Shown one piece after another: positions 18,072 to 26,113 of a DNA stretch of 64,000 nt. The stretch is from contig JBDNHI010000156.1 in the NCBI GenBank assembly GCA_041694635.1, forward strand, positions 1-64,000, in the 5' to 3' direction. The notes beneath the pieces are model-generated. The model saw nothing but the letters and a program-made list of their open reading frames with translations. It was not told the DNA's origin and made no database searches. How positions within the stretch are numbered: position 1 is the first letter of the stretch; every line of letters begins with the position of its first letter. The DNA comes from UBA969 sp041694635. GTDB taxonomy: Bacteria > Planctomycetota > Planctomycetia > Gemmatales > Gemmataceae. The translations under genes were made by a program, and so were the position numbers.

Positions 18072-19900
18072 ACTTTACCCAGTTGGATAAGGGCTAAGGG
18101 TTCAGGGGTTTCTGGTTCAGTTTTTTCAAGAACAGAATCGACAAGGAAGTAAAGCAAACGGCGGAAATCTTCGGACTCGACATCATCCGCAATAGCCTCT
18201 GCGCGGGACCGGAATTTTTCGACAAGTTTTTGAGCCTTCGTAAACACATTATTCTTTTCGTAAAGCTGCCTAATTCTTTCAACTAAGCGGAAAGAATCTT
18301 CACCTTTGCGAGCCCTTAGTAGTAAATCCATAATTTCTTCTTTTTCAGCAGCAGTACCAGTCTCGAGGGCCATAGCAAGTAAAACCGTGGGCCTGCCTGC
18401 AAGAACATCTTGGCCTGCAACTACCTTATTTTCGGAGTTAGAATCAAAGTCTGCAAGGTCATTAAGAATCTGGAAAGCAATTCCAAGATTTTTCGCAAAC
18501 TCTGAGATCATTTTTTCATACGGCTCAGCGGAGCCTGCAAGCCTCACACCCGAATACAAGGCAGCTTCAAAGGCAGGGGAAGTCTTAAGGGCATAAATCC
18601 GAAGTGCCTCAAGAGGGGAAATCGTCTTATCGACTGAATTGCGCCAAAGAAGTTCTGCACCCTGACCTTCCGACAACTTCACATGAGAATCCGAAAGCTT
18701 AAAGAGAATATCAGCGCTGACATCAGTGCCTAACTCCATACGATCCTTCGCTGCAAGGCGGTAGCCTAGCCCAACCAGATAATCGCCAACATTAATAGCA
18801 ACGGGTACGCCCTGCTGACGGTGCAAGGTTTCGCGCCCATAGCGAAAACTATCATCGTCCTCGACATCGTCATGAATCAAAGAAGCCTTATGAAAAGCCT
18901 CGATGGATAATGCGGTGCGTTTGACAGAATCTGGGAGGTTAATCGACTCAGCATTAAGAGTGCCAGCACCGCCCTTGAGTGCGTCATATACTGCGAGAGT
19001 AATAAAAGGCCTGCTTCTTTTGCCGCCATGCCCCAACCAATCGTAAGCGAGTTTTTCATGAACCGAAAGCGGGTCATCAATCCGAGTGGTAGTACCAACT
19101 CTTGCGGGGGGACAAATTCTAGAAAGCTCGGGCTCTTCGCAAATTTGATGGGAGGCACGCATTAAGTGGATATAAGTCTTAGTGGTTGCAGCCGGCGTAG
19201 GTGTTTTAAGGTCAATAAACTCCATGACCCAATCATTATCAACCGAAGTGCTTTTGCAATTACTAGAAAGAAGAGGAACCGCAATACAAGGGATGCCTGC
19301 GAGCAGAATTTTATCCAGCGCTTTTTCGAGAACATTAAGGCAAGCTACACCAACGATGGCATCAACATGCCCACTTACAATAATCTTTAAAACAATAGGG
19401 GTACCTTCGGAGACAAGTACTTTGTAACCAAGATCTTCTGCTTTGGTTTTAAAATCTGCGACGGAGCAAGCGCCACATTTTCTGCAATCAAGTCCGAACT
19501 CATCGTAGTCCGCGGGGCAACCTTCCGCATGCTTTAAGCAATGAGGCAAGAGAAGAAGCCTTCGAGAAAAGTCAGTGGCCTGAACTTGCTCACGCCAAAA
19601 TTCATTTGCAATGCAAACCGAGGTGAATCCGGTGTATTGAAAACCGAGACCCATTTTAGTAAGGAGGTTCTCAGAGAATCCTTGAAGCTCGGTTTTAGAA
19701 AAAGTATTTTTTCGATCGAGTCCCGCTGCAAACTTTGCAACCTCTGCTCGAACTCTATCTCGCATCTCTCGAGTTTCAGGCACAACTTTTAAATGCGAAG
19801 TACTAGCCTTCTTCGGTTTTTTTTCAATTAAGTCAACGACGGGTTCCACGCTGGGCTCTAAAATTGGCTCAACTATCGATTCAACAACTTGACTAGACAT
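18068..19900 (-). CDS. DUF116 - polyprenyl synthase fusion protein
   Basis: A 610-residue two-domain protein. Residues about 45-265 are a DUF116 domain with a cysteine cluster (C121, C128, C139, C142, C145 in LPHCLKHAEGC and DCRKCGACS) that could hold a metal or Fe-S cluster. Residues about 270-600 are a trans-isoprenyl diphosphate synthase: GGKRSRPF, the first Asp-rich motif HDDVEDDD (344-348), GDYL, KTSPAF and the second motif as NDLAD (480-484), where the usual first Asp is Asn. This domain should condense isopentenyl diphosphate onto an allylic primer. A Pro/Glu-rich N-terminus precedes both. It lies between the terpene cyclase (45 bases) and the UbiC-like gene (overlap). Fusion of these two domains suggests that redox or metal-dependent chemistry is tied to chain synthesis. 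Confidence 0.9.
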   Translation of the reverse strand: MSSQVVESIVEPILEPSVEPVVDLIEKKPKKASTSHLKVVPETREMRDRVRAEVAKFAAGLDRKNTFSKTELQGFSENLLTKMGLGFQYTGFTSVCIANEFWREQVQATDFSRRLLLLPHCLKHAEGCPADYDEFGLDCRKCGACSVADFKTKAEDLGYKVLVSEGTPIVLKIIVSGHVDAIVGVACLNVLEKALDKILLAGIPCIAVPLLSSNCKSTSVDNDWVMEFIDLKTPTPAATTKTYIHLMRASHQICEEPELSRICPPARVGTTTRIDDPLSVHEKLAYDWLGHGGKRSRPFITLAVYDALKGGAGTLNAESINLPDSVKRTALSIEAFHKASLIHDDVEDDDSFRYGRETLHRQQGVPVAINVGDYLVGLGYRLAAKDRMELGTDVSADILFKLSDSHVKLSEGQGAELLWRNSVDKTISPLEALRIYALKTSPAFEAALYSGVRLAGSAEPYEKMISEFAKNLGIAFQILNDLADFDSNSENKVVAGQDVLAGRPTVLLAMALETGTAAEKEEIMDLLLRARKGEDSFRLVERIRQLYEKNNVFTKAQKLVEKFRSRAEAIADDVESEDFRRLLYFLVDSVLEKTEPETPEPLALIQLGKV

Positions 19901-19945
19901 TATTATTAATTCCTAACGGCGAGGTATTATCATTTTCACCACAGT

Positions 19946-21760
19946 CTACTTGACCGCAGTACTAGTTCTAATTCTTCCTAAAGCGCCAATAGCAAAGACT
20001 ATAGGATACAATTGTTCGTAATACCATAACTTTGCGAAATAAAACCCAATTGGTTCTGCTTTAAATAGTTGACCATTTTCTGCGGCATTAATCAACCATA
20101 ATAAGCCATTTTTTAAGACTTTCAGGTCTGGGTCCATATCCCATAACACTTCTAAGGCTAAAGATGTCTCTTCTACAGAGGAAGGACACCCAAAAGCCCC
20201 ACCCCATCCCCCATCAGAATTCTGCGCTTTTTCAAGGAAACGAACCCCTTTTCGTGCGTGCAAATCTTCCCAAAGCCCTAAATCCCGAAAGGCAGCAAGA
20301 ACCTTGCTAGTCCCATAAACTGGGTTAGACTCCGAAGCATCGTGCTGATTACCAAACCAAAGTGGAAGCCAAGAACCATCTTTACTTTGCTGCTCGCGCA
20401 AATAACTTAATCCGCCATCATAAAGATTTTCAAGTTCTACCTCTACAGCAAGCAATTGAGGATCAATATTTTCAGTTCCACCTTCTGGATACCACGGGGC
20501 GATAGCACGAAGAACATGAGCGGTAAGATCCGAGCCACTGCGATCGAAAGGAAGCTTCGACCATCCATGACAAAAAGTTGGAATCCCAGAGTCTCGGTTT
20601 TGCAATCCACCTAACCATCGGACCCCAGCCCTCAGCCACTCCCCAGGCTTTTCTCCTAGATTTGTTAAAGCAAGTAAAGCCCCTGGGGTATCATCTGCAT
20701 CGGGAACACAACCAGGAAGCGGCGTCCAACCCCATCCCCCTGGTTCCGCACCCGTATAAGGGTGAACAACAGAATATTGCTGAGATTTAAGCCATTGCAC
20801 GAGAGACTCGGAATCACCAAGCGATTGGAGGTCATCAGAAGTCGCCAAGGAATTTACAGCAAGGGTAGTAACCCAAGTAGAAAGATTTGTATCGATAGGC
20901 CAACTCCCATCGGGGCGAACCGAATCCTTCAAAAAAGCGATTCCTTTTTTTACAACTTCGTGATCGTGTTTATCAGAAGCAGCAAGAGATAAGGTAACGA
21001 AAGCGGTAAGAGGGGTGGCTTCGAGAAATCCGCCATTTACAGGTTGAATTTTTCCTAATACTTTCAAAGCAAATCGGGTGCAAAGTTTTCGCAAAAGCCA
21101 AAGTGGCCCAATACTAGAAGGGTTAAAATGATGAATACAAATGCCAATTGCAATTAACGCAGGCAAGGCATAACTCACAACGGGCAACCCCACAAACCGA
21201 TACCAACTCTGAGGAAGGCACGCTAACTCAAAGGGCAAAGCAGGAACTTCATCCCATCCCACAAGGCCTGCAAGCGCACAAGTGGTAAGAATAGGCACGG
21301 AGAAAGTTTTGTCAGTGCCGTATCTCTGGCGCAAGGCTTCTGCCAACTCTTTGCCCGTAGTTCCATGCTTAACAGCAAGCCATTGATCCGCTTTCTCTAG
21401 AGATGGTGCAAATTCTTTTGTTTTTCCTGCGATGTAAAAAGCAGATTTAACCAATAGTGTGGTGGAGATGTTAGAAAAGCTAAGGGTGGTATCGCCCCAC
21501 CCGCCATCGGTGTTTTGATTTTCTCTAAGCCATAAAAGTCCATTTTCAACTAAGGTGGTAGCATCTGCTTTAGCAGCAACAAGGGCAGCAACTGCAACTG
21601 CTGTGGATAATGCCGAGTTTGAAAGTTCGCCTTCCCACCAACCACCCGATTTTCTTAAAGAGAGTAGTTTTTCCCTCGCTAACACATATGCCTTTTCAAC
21701 CCTCAGAGGATTAATTCCTAGGCCGGAGGGTGTTGGTCTTTTGAATCCGACCTGGGTCAC
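19946..21760 (-). CDS. class II terpene cyclase, squalene-hopene cyclase family
   Basis: A 604-residue protein with the double alpha-barrel pattern. QW-type repeats appear as NQNTDGGWGD, RPDGSWPID, SKDGSWLPLW and NSDGGWGGAFG, and the acid motif is PDADDTPG at residues 353-360 (DXDD, the proton donor of class II cyclases). It starts at a GTG whose GTGA overlaps the stop of the radical SAM gene. It is somewhat shorter than typical squalene-hopene cyclases (about 630-720). No squalene synthase genes (hpnCDE) are in the window, so the substrate may be the polyprenyl diphosphate-derived chain of the next gene and not squalene. I would call it a cyclase of unknown polyprenoid substrate. Confidence 0.88.
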   Translation of the reverse strand: MTQVGFKRPTPSGLGINPLRVEKAYVLAREKLLSLRKSGGWWEGELSNSALSTAVAVAALVAAKADATTLVENGLLWLRENQNTDGGWGDTTLSFSNISTTLLVKSAFYIAGKTKEFAPSLEKADQWLAVKHGTTGKELAEALRQRYGTDKTFSVPILTTCALAGLVGWDEVPALPFELACLPQSWYRFVGLPVVSYALPALIAIGICIHHFNPSSIGPLWLLRKLCTRFALKVLGKIQPVNGGFLEATPLTAFVTLSLAASDKHDHEVVKKGIAFLKDSVRPDGSWPIDTNLSTWVTTLAVNSLATSDDLQSLGDSESLVQWLKSQQYSVVHPYTGAEPGGWGWTPLPGCVPDADDTPGALLALTNLGEKPGEWLRAGVRWLGGLQNRDSGIPTFCHGWSKLPFDRSGSDLTAHVLRAIAPWYPEGGTENIDPQLLAVEVELENLYDGGLSYLREQQSKDGSWLPLWFGNQHDASESNPVYGTSKVLAAFRDLGLWEDLHARKGVRFLEKAQNSDGGWGGAFGCPSSVEETSLALEVLWDMDPDLKVLKNGLLWLINAAENGQLFKAEPIGFYFAKLWYYEQLYPIVFAIGALGRIRTSTAVK

Positions 21761-22944
21761 ATAGCACCCATGCCGAAAAACACATTGTTTTTAAGAAAGC
21801 GATAAAGCCAGTAAGACTCGGGAATTTCTTTACCGGGCATATGCTGGCTCTGCCTAGGTTTGCCAGAACCTATTTCCTTGATCGCATCTCGGGCGCTGTA
21901 GTCCTTGGCACCATGACTCTGAATGAACTCGGCAAGTTCCTGCGGATTTTCAAGAATCACACAACCCTTGGTACGATCCTTCACAAACTCTTGGAACCCT
22001 CGCAGGTAGGAACTTTCGTTAATCGTTTTGTATAAATCGTAATTGTTGTCACTCACCTTATTCGTAGCGAAGGAAAGAGGCGGGCAGATTTCGATACTTC
22101 CTTGAGGCCCAATATGGAAACCCATACCCATCGCTGCTGGGCAGAAAGCTTCACCCGTCGCAGTCCAATAACTATCAATAATGATGATTGGCTGATGATG
22201 CCTGAGGGCAACCATTTTCTTCCTAGCTTCGAGCAATTGCTCAGAAGAAAGGCAATATTCGGGATGAGGATCTTCGCCCACCGGCCTGTAAAAATAATAC
22301 CAGATATACATCGCACCTTGCTTAATCACCATTTCTAGGAAAGAGTCGCAGAGAACTTCTTCCATGTTTTTACCCGTAATAGTACAGGCAACACCAAAGA
22401 TGATTCCTTTTTTTTTCAGCCTTTCCATTCCCTTCATCGCAGAATCAAACACCCCTTCACCCCGCCTGAGATCATTCTGAAACTGCAAGCCATCAATGCT
22501 GATTAAAGGCGTCACATTTCCGGCTTCTGCCAAACGATCGACATGGGCCTCGGTGAATAACATCCCATTGGTAATAGTTTGAAAAAAACAATCTTTATGG
22601 CGTTTGAAGACATCCCAGATGCCTTTGTACATAAAGGGTTCACCACCCAATAGTGTGTAATAGTAGGCTCGATTCTTCTTGCCCACCCGAATGATTGCAT
22701 CGAGGTCTTCAGGGGGTAGATGAAATGCGGTACCCTCTTTTTCAACCCAACAACCATGGCAACGCAAGTTACAAGTGTTGGTCAAAGCAACAAACATAAA
22801 AGGGGGATATAACTTTTTATTCTTCAATCTGTGCTTATAAGATTGCACCGCAAGGAAACCCTTATAAACCCAAAGGTGGGCCGCTTTCATAGCAAGCCTA
22901 GGAGAAAGTTCAGTCACTGCACGATAAGCAAGTTTATGTAACAT
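21757..22944 (-). CDS. HpnH-like radical SAM protein
   Basis: A 395-residue radical SAM enzyme. The cluster motif is CNLRCHGC (C58, C62, C65), followed by the GGE motif in LLGGEPFMYKG, which helps bind SAM. Further cysteines (AFCPAAMGM, EICPPLSF) may bind an auxiliary cluster in a SPASM-like C-terminus. HpnH itself joins adenosine to diploptene in hopanoid side-chain synthesis, and this protein shares that general architecture, including a long lead-in before the barrel. In this operon, between a ferredoxin and a terpene cyclase, it probably modifies the cyclised product by radical chemistry. It starts at ATG 22944, 29 bases after the ferredoxin gene. Confidence 0.85.
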   Translation of the reverse strand: MLHKLAYRAVTELSPRLAMKAAHLWVYKGFLAVQSYKHRLKNKKLYPPFMFVALTNTCNLRCHGCWVEKEGTAFHLPPEDLDAIIRVGKKNRAYYYTLLGGEPFMYKGIWDVFKRHKDCFFQTITNGMLFTEAHVDRLAEAGNVTPLISIDGLQFQNDLRRGEGVFDSAMKGMERLKKKGIIFGVACTITGKNMEEVLCDSFLEMVIKQGAMYIWYYFYRPVGEDPHPEYCLSSEQLLEARKKMVALRHHQPIIIIDSYWTATGEAFCPAAMGMGFHIGPQGSIEICPPLSFATNKVSDNNYDLYKTINESSYLRGFQEFVKDRTKGCVILENPQELAEFIQSHGAKDYSARDAIKEIGSGKPRQSQHMPGKEIPESYWLYRFLKNNVFFGMGAM

Positions 22945-22973
22945 GGTTCTTCCCGTTGTTTTTAAGGTGGGGT

Positions 22974-24026
22974 CTAAACATCTAAGCCATCAAGTGCTGC
23001 CATAAGACTATCAAGGTCGTCTTTAGGAAAGTCTTTTTTGTCGGCCTGCCTTTTCGGAATGCCAACGCTTAATCCCACGGCGTCTCGACCATCTCGAACA
23101 AGTTCCTTGTCGCGTTCTTTGGCAGCGATAACGAGGGCGTCTCCCCCGCCAAAGAGTTTGGTAAGGTCGATCTTTAAGCCACTGATCGCACCCACCGGTG
23201 CGCCTGCAATCGCTGGGCTTTTATAATCGGGAAACATAATCGCCTGCTCTGGGCAAACCCTACTACACGCAGGGCAACCCTTCTTGCAACTATCTTGATT
23301 ATCTACATAAATGCGTTCTAAACTATCTACGCCATATACTCCAAACAAGCAAAAGTCGAGGCATTCCATACAGTTGGTACAACGACTGTAATCAATCACA
23401 GGGTACCAGCGCCTGCCAGGGATTTTGAGCATTTCTTCCTTGGGAAAAGGAATAGGGCTGGCGCCATTGATTGTGGGCGATTTATTACCATTGGAGGATG
23501 TTGAAGAAATAATGATGCCAAGTTCTACCATTGCAGGTTTAATTTCAGTTATAGCCGCCTGCCACCTTGCTTTGCACTCTGCTAAAATCCTGCGAATTTC
23601 TTCAACATAAGTTCGATGATCCTTGGCGTCGCGTAAATCAAGGCAATAGATAAATCGGTCGGGAATCTTAACCGCACCTATCCCCTTGGATTTATTAGCA
23701 ACCTCTTTATCTTCCTCTTCCTCATCACTTTCATCCGCGGGTTTGATATTAGTTTCACCTAACTTGCCCTGAATTGCATTTCGGTCAAGCAACCAGAAAG
23801 CAGCTCTAGGGTAAAGCCAAGAGATGACGACCATATCGCCCGGAACACCTTCGAGGTAAAGCCTTCCCGTATGCCCCTCCTGCAAGTCGTACAAGTGAGG
23901 AACAATCCCGAGATCGATGCCTGGCTCCATAAGCAAAGCGGCAGCGATTTCTTCTTCGATCGCCCTGCGAGTAGGATCTTTTCCCTGTGCCTGAGAAAGT
24001 ACGACGGTAAGTTTTTTCTGACTCAT
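22974..24026 (-). CDS. 2[4Fe-4S] ferredoxin-domain protein
   Basis: A 350-residue protein with two parts. The first 170 residues are a non-ferredoxin domain (LTVVLSQAQGKDPTRRAIEE at the start, VVISWLYPRAAFWLLDR near 67-83) that I do not recognise. Residues about 205-270 are a two-cluster ferredoxin: CTNCMECLDFC (C216, C219, C222, C226) and CKKGCPACSRVCP (C247, C251, C254, C258). A Lys/Asp-rich tail ends it. It probably feeds electrons to the two radical SAM enzymes on either side of it in the operon. A highly acidic stretch, DESDEEEEDKE, sits near residue 98. It starts two bases after the GcvH-like gene. Confidence 0.85.
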   Translation of the reverse strand: MSQKKLTVVLSQAQGKDPTRRAIEEEIAAALLMEPGIDLGIVPHLYDLQEGHTGRLYLEGVPGDMVVISWLYPRAAFWLLDRNAIQGKLGETNIKPADESDEEEEDKEVANKSKGIGAVKIPDRFIYCLDLRDAKDHRTYVEEIRRILAECKARWQAAITEIKPAMVELGIIISSTSSNGNKSPTINGASPIPFPKEEMLKIPGRRWYPVIDYSRCTNCMECLDFCLFGVYGVDSLERIYVDNQDSCKKGCPACSRVCPEQAIMFPDYKSPAIAGAPVGAISGLKIDLTKLFGGGDALVIAAKERDKELVRDGRDAVGLSVGIPKRQADKKDFPKDDLDSLMAALDGLDV

Positions 24027-24028
24027 GT

Positions 24029-24493
24029 TCAGTCATCTCCTGCGTTAATTTTACCCTTGAGGATGCGTTGGGTTTTTTCCCAGTTTTCATCTAGGTATGA
24101 GACATAAGATTTCGCATCCATCAAGGTTTCGATGGAACCATCCATTTCAAATAGCCAGCCCTTTTCATACCCATCGACATTAATAGCGGAAGGATCCGCT
24201 AAAACCACTGGATTAAAACCGAGGATATTAGCAGCAATGGGGGCAAATAAATCCGAAACTGCTTTGGATGTTTCAATATGCCCTATTTGATCAAGCAATG
24301 CAACTTTATCACCAGCATTAACCTGCCAATCGAGAAAAAAGACATCCTGCATCAATTTAATTGCATAGGTAGAAAACCCGAATCGGTTCTTTCCATCCAC
24401 CTTTTTAGCCCAGAAATGATTGCGGGAATAATAGAAGTCAACAGGTATTACTGCTGCATGCTTTCCCATCATAAATTGCAAAGATTCGCTCAT
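24029..24493 (-). CDS. GcvH-like lipoyl carrier protein
   Basis: A 154-residue homologue of glycine cleavage H protein. The lipoylation site is ETSKAVSDLFAP with the lysine at residue 77, preceded by RFGFSTYAIKLMQD (the GITxYAxxxLGD strand of GcvH) and followed by KGWLFEMDG. The fold appears complete, so it should be lipoylated. The gcvT and gcvP genes are absent here; instead it lies between a HemN-like radical SAM gene and a ferredoxin gene of a terpenoid operon. That suggests it acts as a dedicated carrier and not in glycine cleavage, as proposed for the lipoate-binding proteins of the sHdr sulfur pathway. A housekeeping gcvH elsewhere would support this. Confidence 0.88.
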   Translation of the reverse strand: MSESLQFMMGKHAAVIPVDFYYSRNHFWAKKVDGKNRFGFSTYAIKLMQDVFFLDWQVNAGDKVALLDQIGHIETSKAVSDLFAPIAANILGFNPVVLADPSAINVDGYEKGWLFEMDGSIETLMDAKSYVSYLDENWEKTQRILKGKINAGDD

Positions 24494-24513
24494 TTATTCA
24501 ACAAATATAAAGG

Positions 24514-25830
24514 TTAAGTGTATCTAGCGCCTAGGTGTGACGGTTCAAAAAATCTTGGTAAAAGTCGGTCTACTTGCATTAATCCATCAATATTAACCTG
24601 AACCGAATCTTTGCCAAGCGTAATCCAACCTTCTTTATTTAATGATTCCCATTGGGGCTGAAAATCTTTTAAAATCTGAACATTGAATTTTTTATCGAAG
24701 TAGGCAGATTCAAGTCGACCTGTCTTCAGTTGTAAAATCATTTCTCGAATAAGCTTTTGATGATCGGAAACAGGTAAAGCACGCGCCAATGGAATATGGC
24801 CCTTTTGCAATTCAGAAAGATAATTTTCCCAAATGTCAAGGTTTTGCAAGTGCATACCATTTATATGACCAAAGGAAGCCACACCCGTGCCAAACATATC
24901 TGCGCCATGCCAAAGCTCATCCCGATAGACAAATTTAGCTTTTGAACTAGTGCGGACCAAAGTGTAGGCGCTGGAAATTTCATAACCATTTTCCATCAAT
25001 GTTTCAAAAGCATATTTAACCCAACCGCGCTTGGTAGGCCAGTCAGAAACAGAAATAGGGTCGGGATGATCAACCTGCTTCAACTCCCTTGAAAAAACAG
25101 TATTGAAGGGCAATTCCATCTGATAAATTGTAATGCAATCTGGTGCAATCTCGATTGTTTTCTTAATACAAGACTTCCAATTTTCAGTGGTTTCCCCAAC
25201 CATTCCTGCAATCAGATCAATGTTAATCAGCGGGAAATTTAGATCCTTAGCCCAACCATAGGCTTTTAATATTTCTTGAGAATGGTGCGCCCTACCGTTG
25301 GTTTCCAAAACTTCGTCATCAAAATTCTCAACCCCCAAACTTAACCGCGTAACCCCCATCTCCCGAAGGGCAGCAAGTTTATGCTGTTGCAAAGTCCCAG
25401 GCTCGCATTCAAAAGTAACTTCTTCAGCACTTTTAAGAGTAAAAGAGTCTTTGAGGCCATTGAAAAGTTTTTCAAGCTGCTGGACACTGAGGTAGGAAGG
25501 GGTGCCCCCGCCAATATAAACAAACTTCAAATCCCTGCCACTGCGGACGGGTAATTGAGAACACAAAGAAAATTCATGAATAAGAGCATCGAGGTAATTA
25601 TCAACATCCTTGGCATTTTTATCGGTATAAACTCGAAAATAACAAAACTTGCATCTTTTTCTACAAAAAGGTATGTGGGCATAGAGGCCCAAAGGGGTTT
25701 CAGGGAGGGATGGGGAATTTAAAACCCGATATGCCTCGGGCAGAAAATCGGGCTTCCAGAAGGAAAAAGGGGGATAATTAGCCACAAAGTAATTACCCAA
25801 CTCGGTTTTTTCTTGTGGAAATTCACTCAT
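24514..25830 (-). CDS. HemN/HemW-family radical SAM protein
   Basis: A 438-residue protein with the coproporphyrinogen dehydrogenase-like pattern: YAHIPFCRKRCKFCYF (cluster cysteines C56, C60, C63), FVYIGGGTPSYLS, FECEPGT, RLSLGVENFDDEVL and NIDLIAGMVGET. These fit the HemN/HemW/HutW family. HemN makes protoporphyrinogen, HemW handles haem, and other members are methyltransferases or C-C bond enzymes. As first gene of a terpenoid operon it is more likely a specialised enzyme than a haem gene, but haem supply cannot be excluded. AGGAAA lies nine bases before the ATG, and a possible promoter lies at 25866-25894. Confidence 0.87.
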   Translation of the reverse strand: MSEFPQEKTELGNYFVANYPPFSFWKPDFLPEAYRVLNSPSLPETPLGLYAHIPFCRKRCKFCYFRVYTDKNAKDVDNYLDALIHEFSLCSQLPVRSGRDLKFVYIGGGTPSYLSVQQLEKLFNGLKDSFTLKSAEEVTFECEPGTLQQHKLAALREMGVTRLSLGVENFDDEVLETNGRAHHSQEILKAYGWAKDLNFPLINIDLIAGMVGETTENWKSCIKKTIEIAPDCITIYQMELPFNTVFSRELKQVDHPDPISVSDWPTKRGWVKYAFETLMENGYEISSAYTLVRTSSKAKFVYRDELWHGADMFGTGVASFGHINGMHLQNLDIWENYLSELQKGHIPLARALPVSDHQKLIREMILQLKTGRLESAYFDKKFNVQILKDFQPQWESLNKEGWITLGKDSVQVNIDGLMQVDRLLPRFFEPSHLGARYT

Positions 25831-25865
25831 ATCAAACTTTTTCCTAGAATCACTTTAGATCGTTC

Positions 25866-25894
25866 TTTATCTATATAGCATAGCACCAGTCCAA
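25866..25894 (-). promoter_or_regulatory. possible promoter of the terpenoid operon
   Basis: On the minus strand TTGGAC (25894-25889) and GATAAA (25871-25866) are 17 bases apart, about 35 bases before the first gene. The -35 match is good and the -10 match is moderate. The gap is shared with the divergent tRNA-Leu gene. Confidence 0.35.
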
Positions 25895-25945
25895 CATTTC
25901 TACCGTAAAAATAATGAATAAATCTAACTTTTCACAATCATCTGT

Positions 25946-25973
25946 TTGAAGTTTAAATCGCAATCGCTAAACT
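25946..25973 (+). promoter_or_regulatory. possible promoter of tRNA-Leu
   Basis: TTGAAG (25946-25951) and TAAACT (25968-25973) are 16 bases apart and end nine bases before the tRNA, so transcription would begin almost at the mature 5' end. Confidence 0.35.
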
Positions 25974-25982
25974 CATCAGTAA

Positions 25983-26065
25983 GCCGAAGTGGCGGAATGG
26001 CAGACGCGCCGGACTCAAAATCCGGTGCCCGCAAGGGTGTGTGGGTTCGAGTCCCACCTTCGGTA
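25983..26065 (+). tRNA. tRNA-Leu (anticodon CAA)
   Basis: An 83-base class II tRNA. The acceptor GCCGAAG pairs with CTTCGGT. The anticodon stem CCGGA/TCCGG carries the loop CTCAAAA, giving anticodon CAA for Leu UUG codons. The variable arm GTGCCCGCAAGGGTGT is long, as expected for leucine, and the T-loop GGTTCGAGTCC is intact. CCA is not encoded. An open frame running through it from 25946 is spurious. Confidence 0.96.
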
Positions 26066-26113
26066 CTTGTTTTATCCTGTGCAATTTTGCATTTATCTAA
26101 AGCAACTTTTATA

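Noticed and set aside
25946..26113. N-terminal extension of mtaB through tRNA-Leu
   Set aside because: The extension is the tRNA translated; the family start is at ATG 26114.
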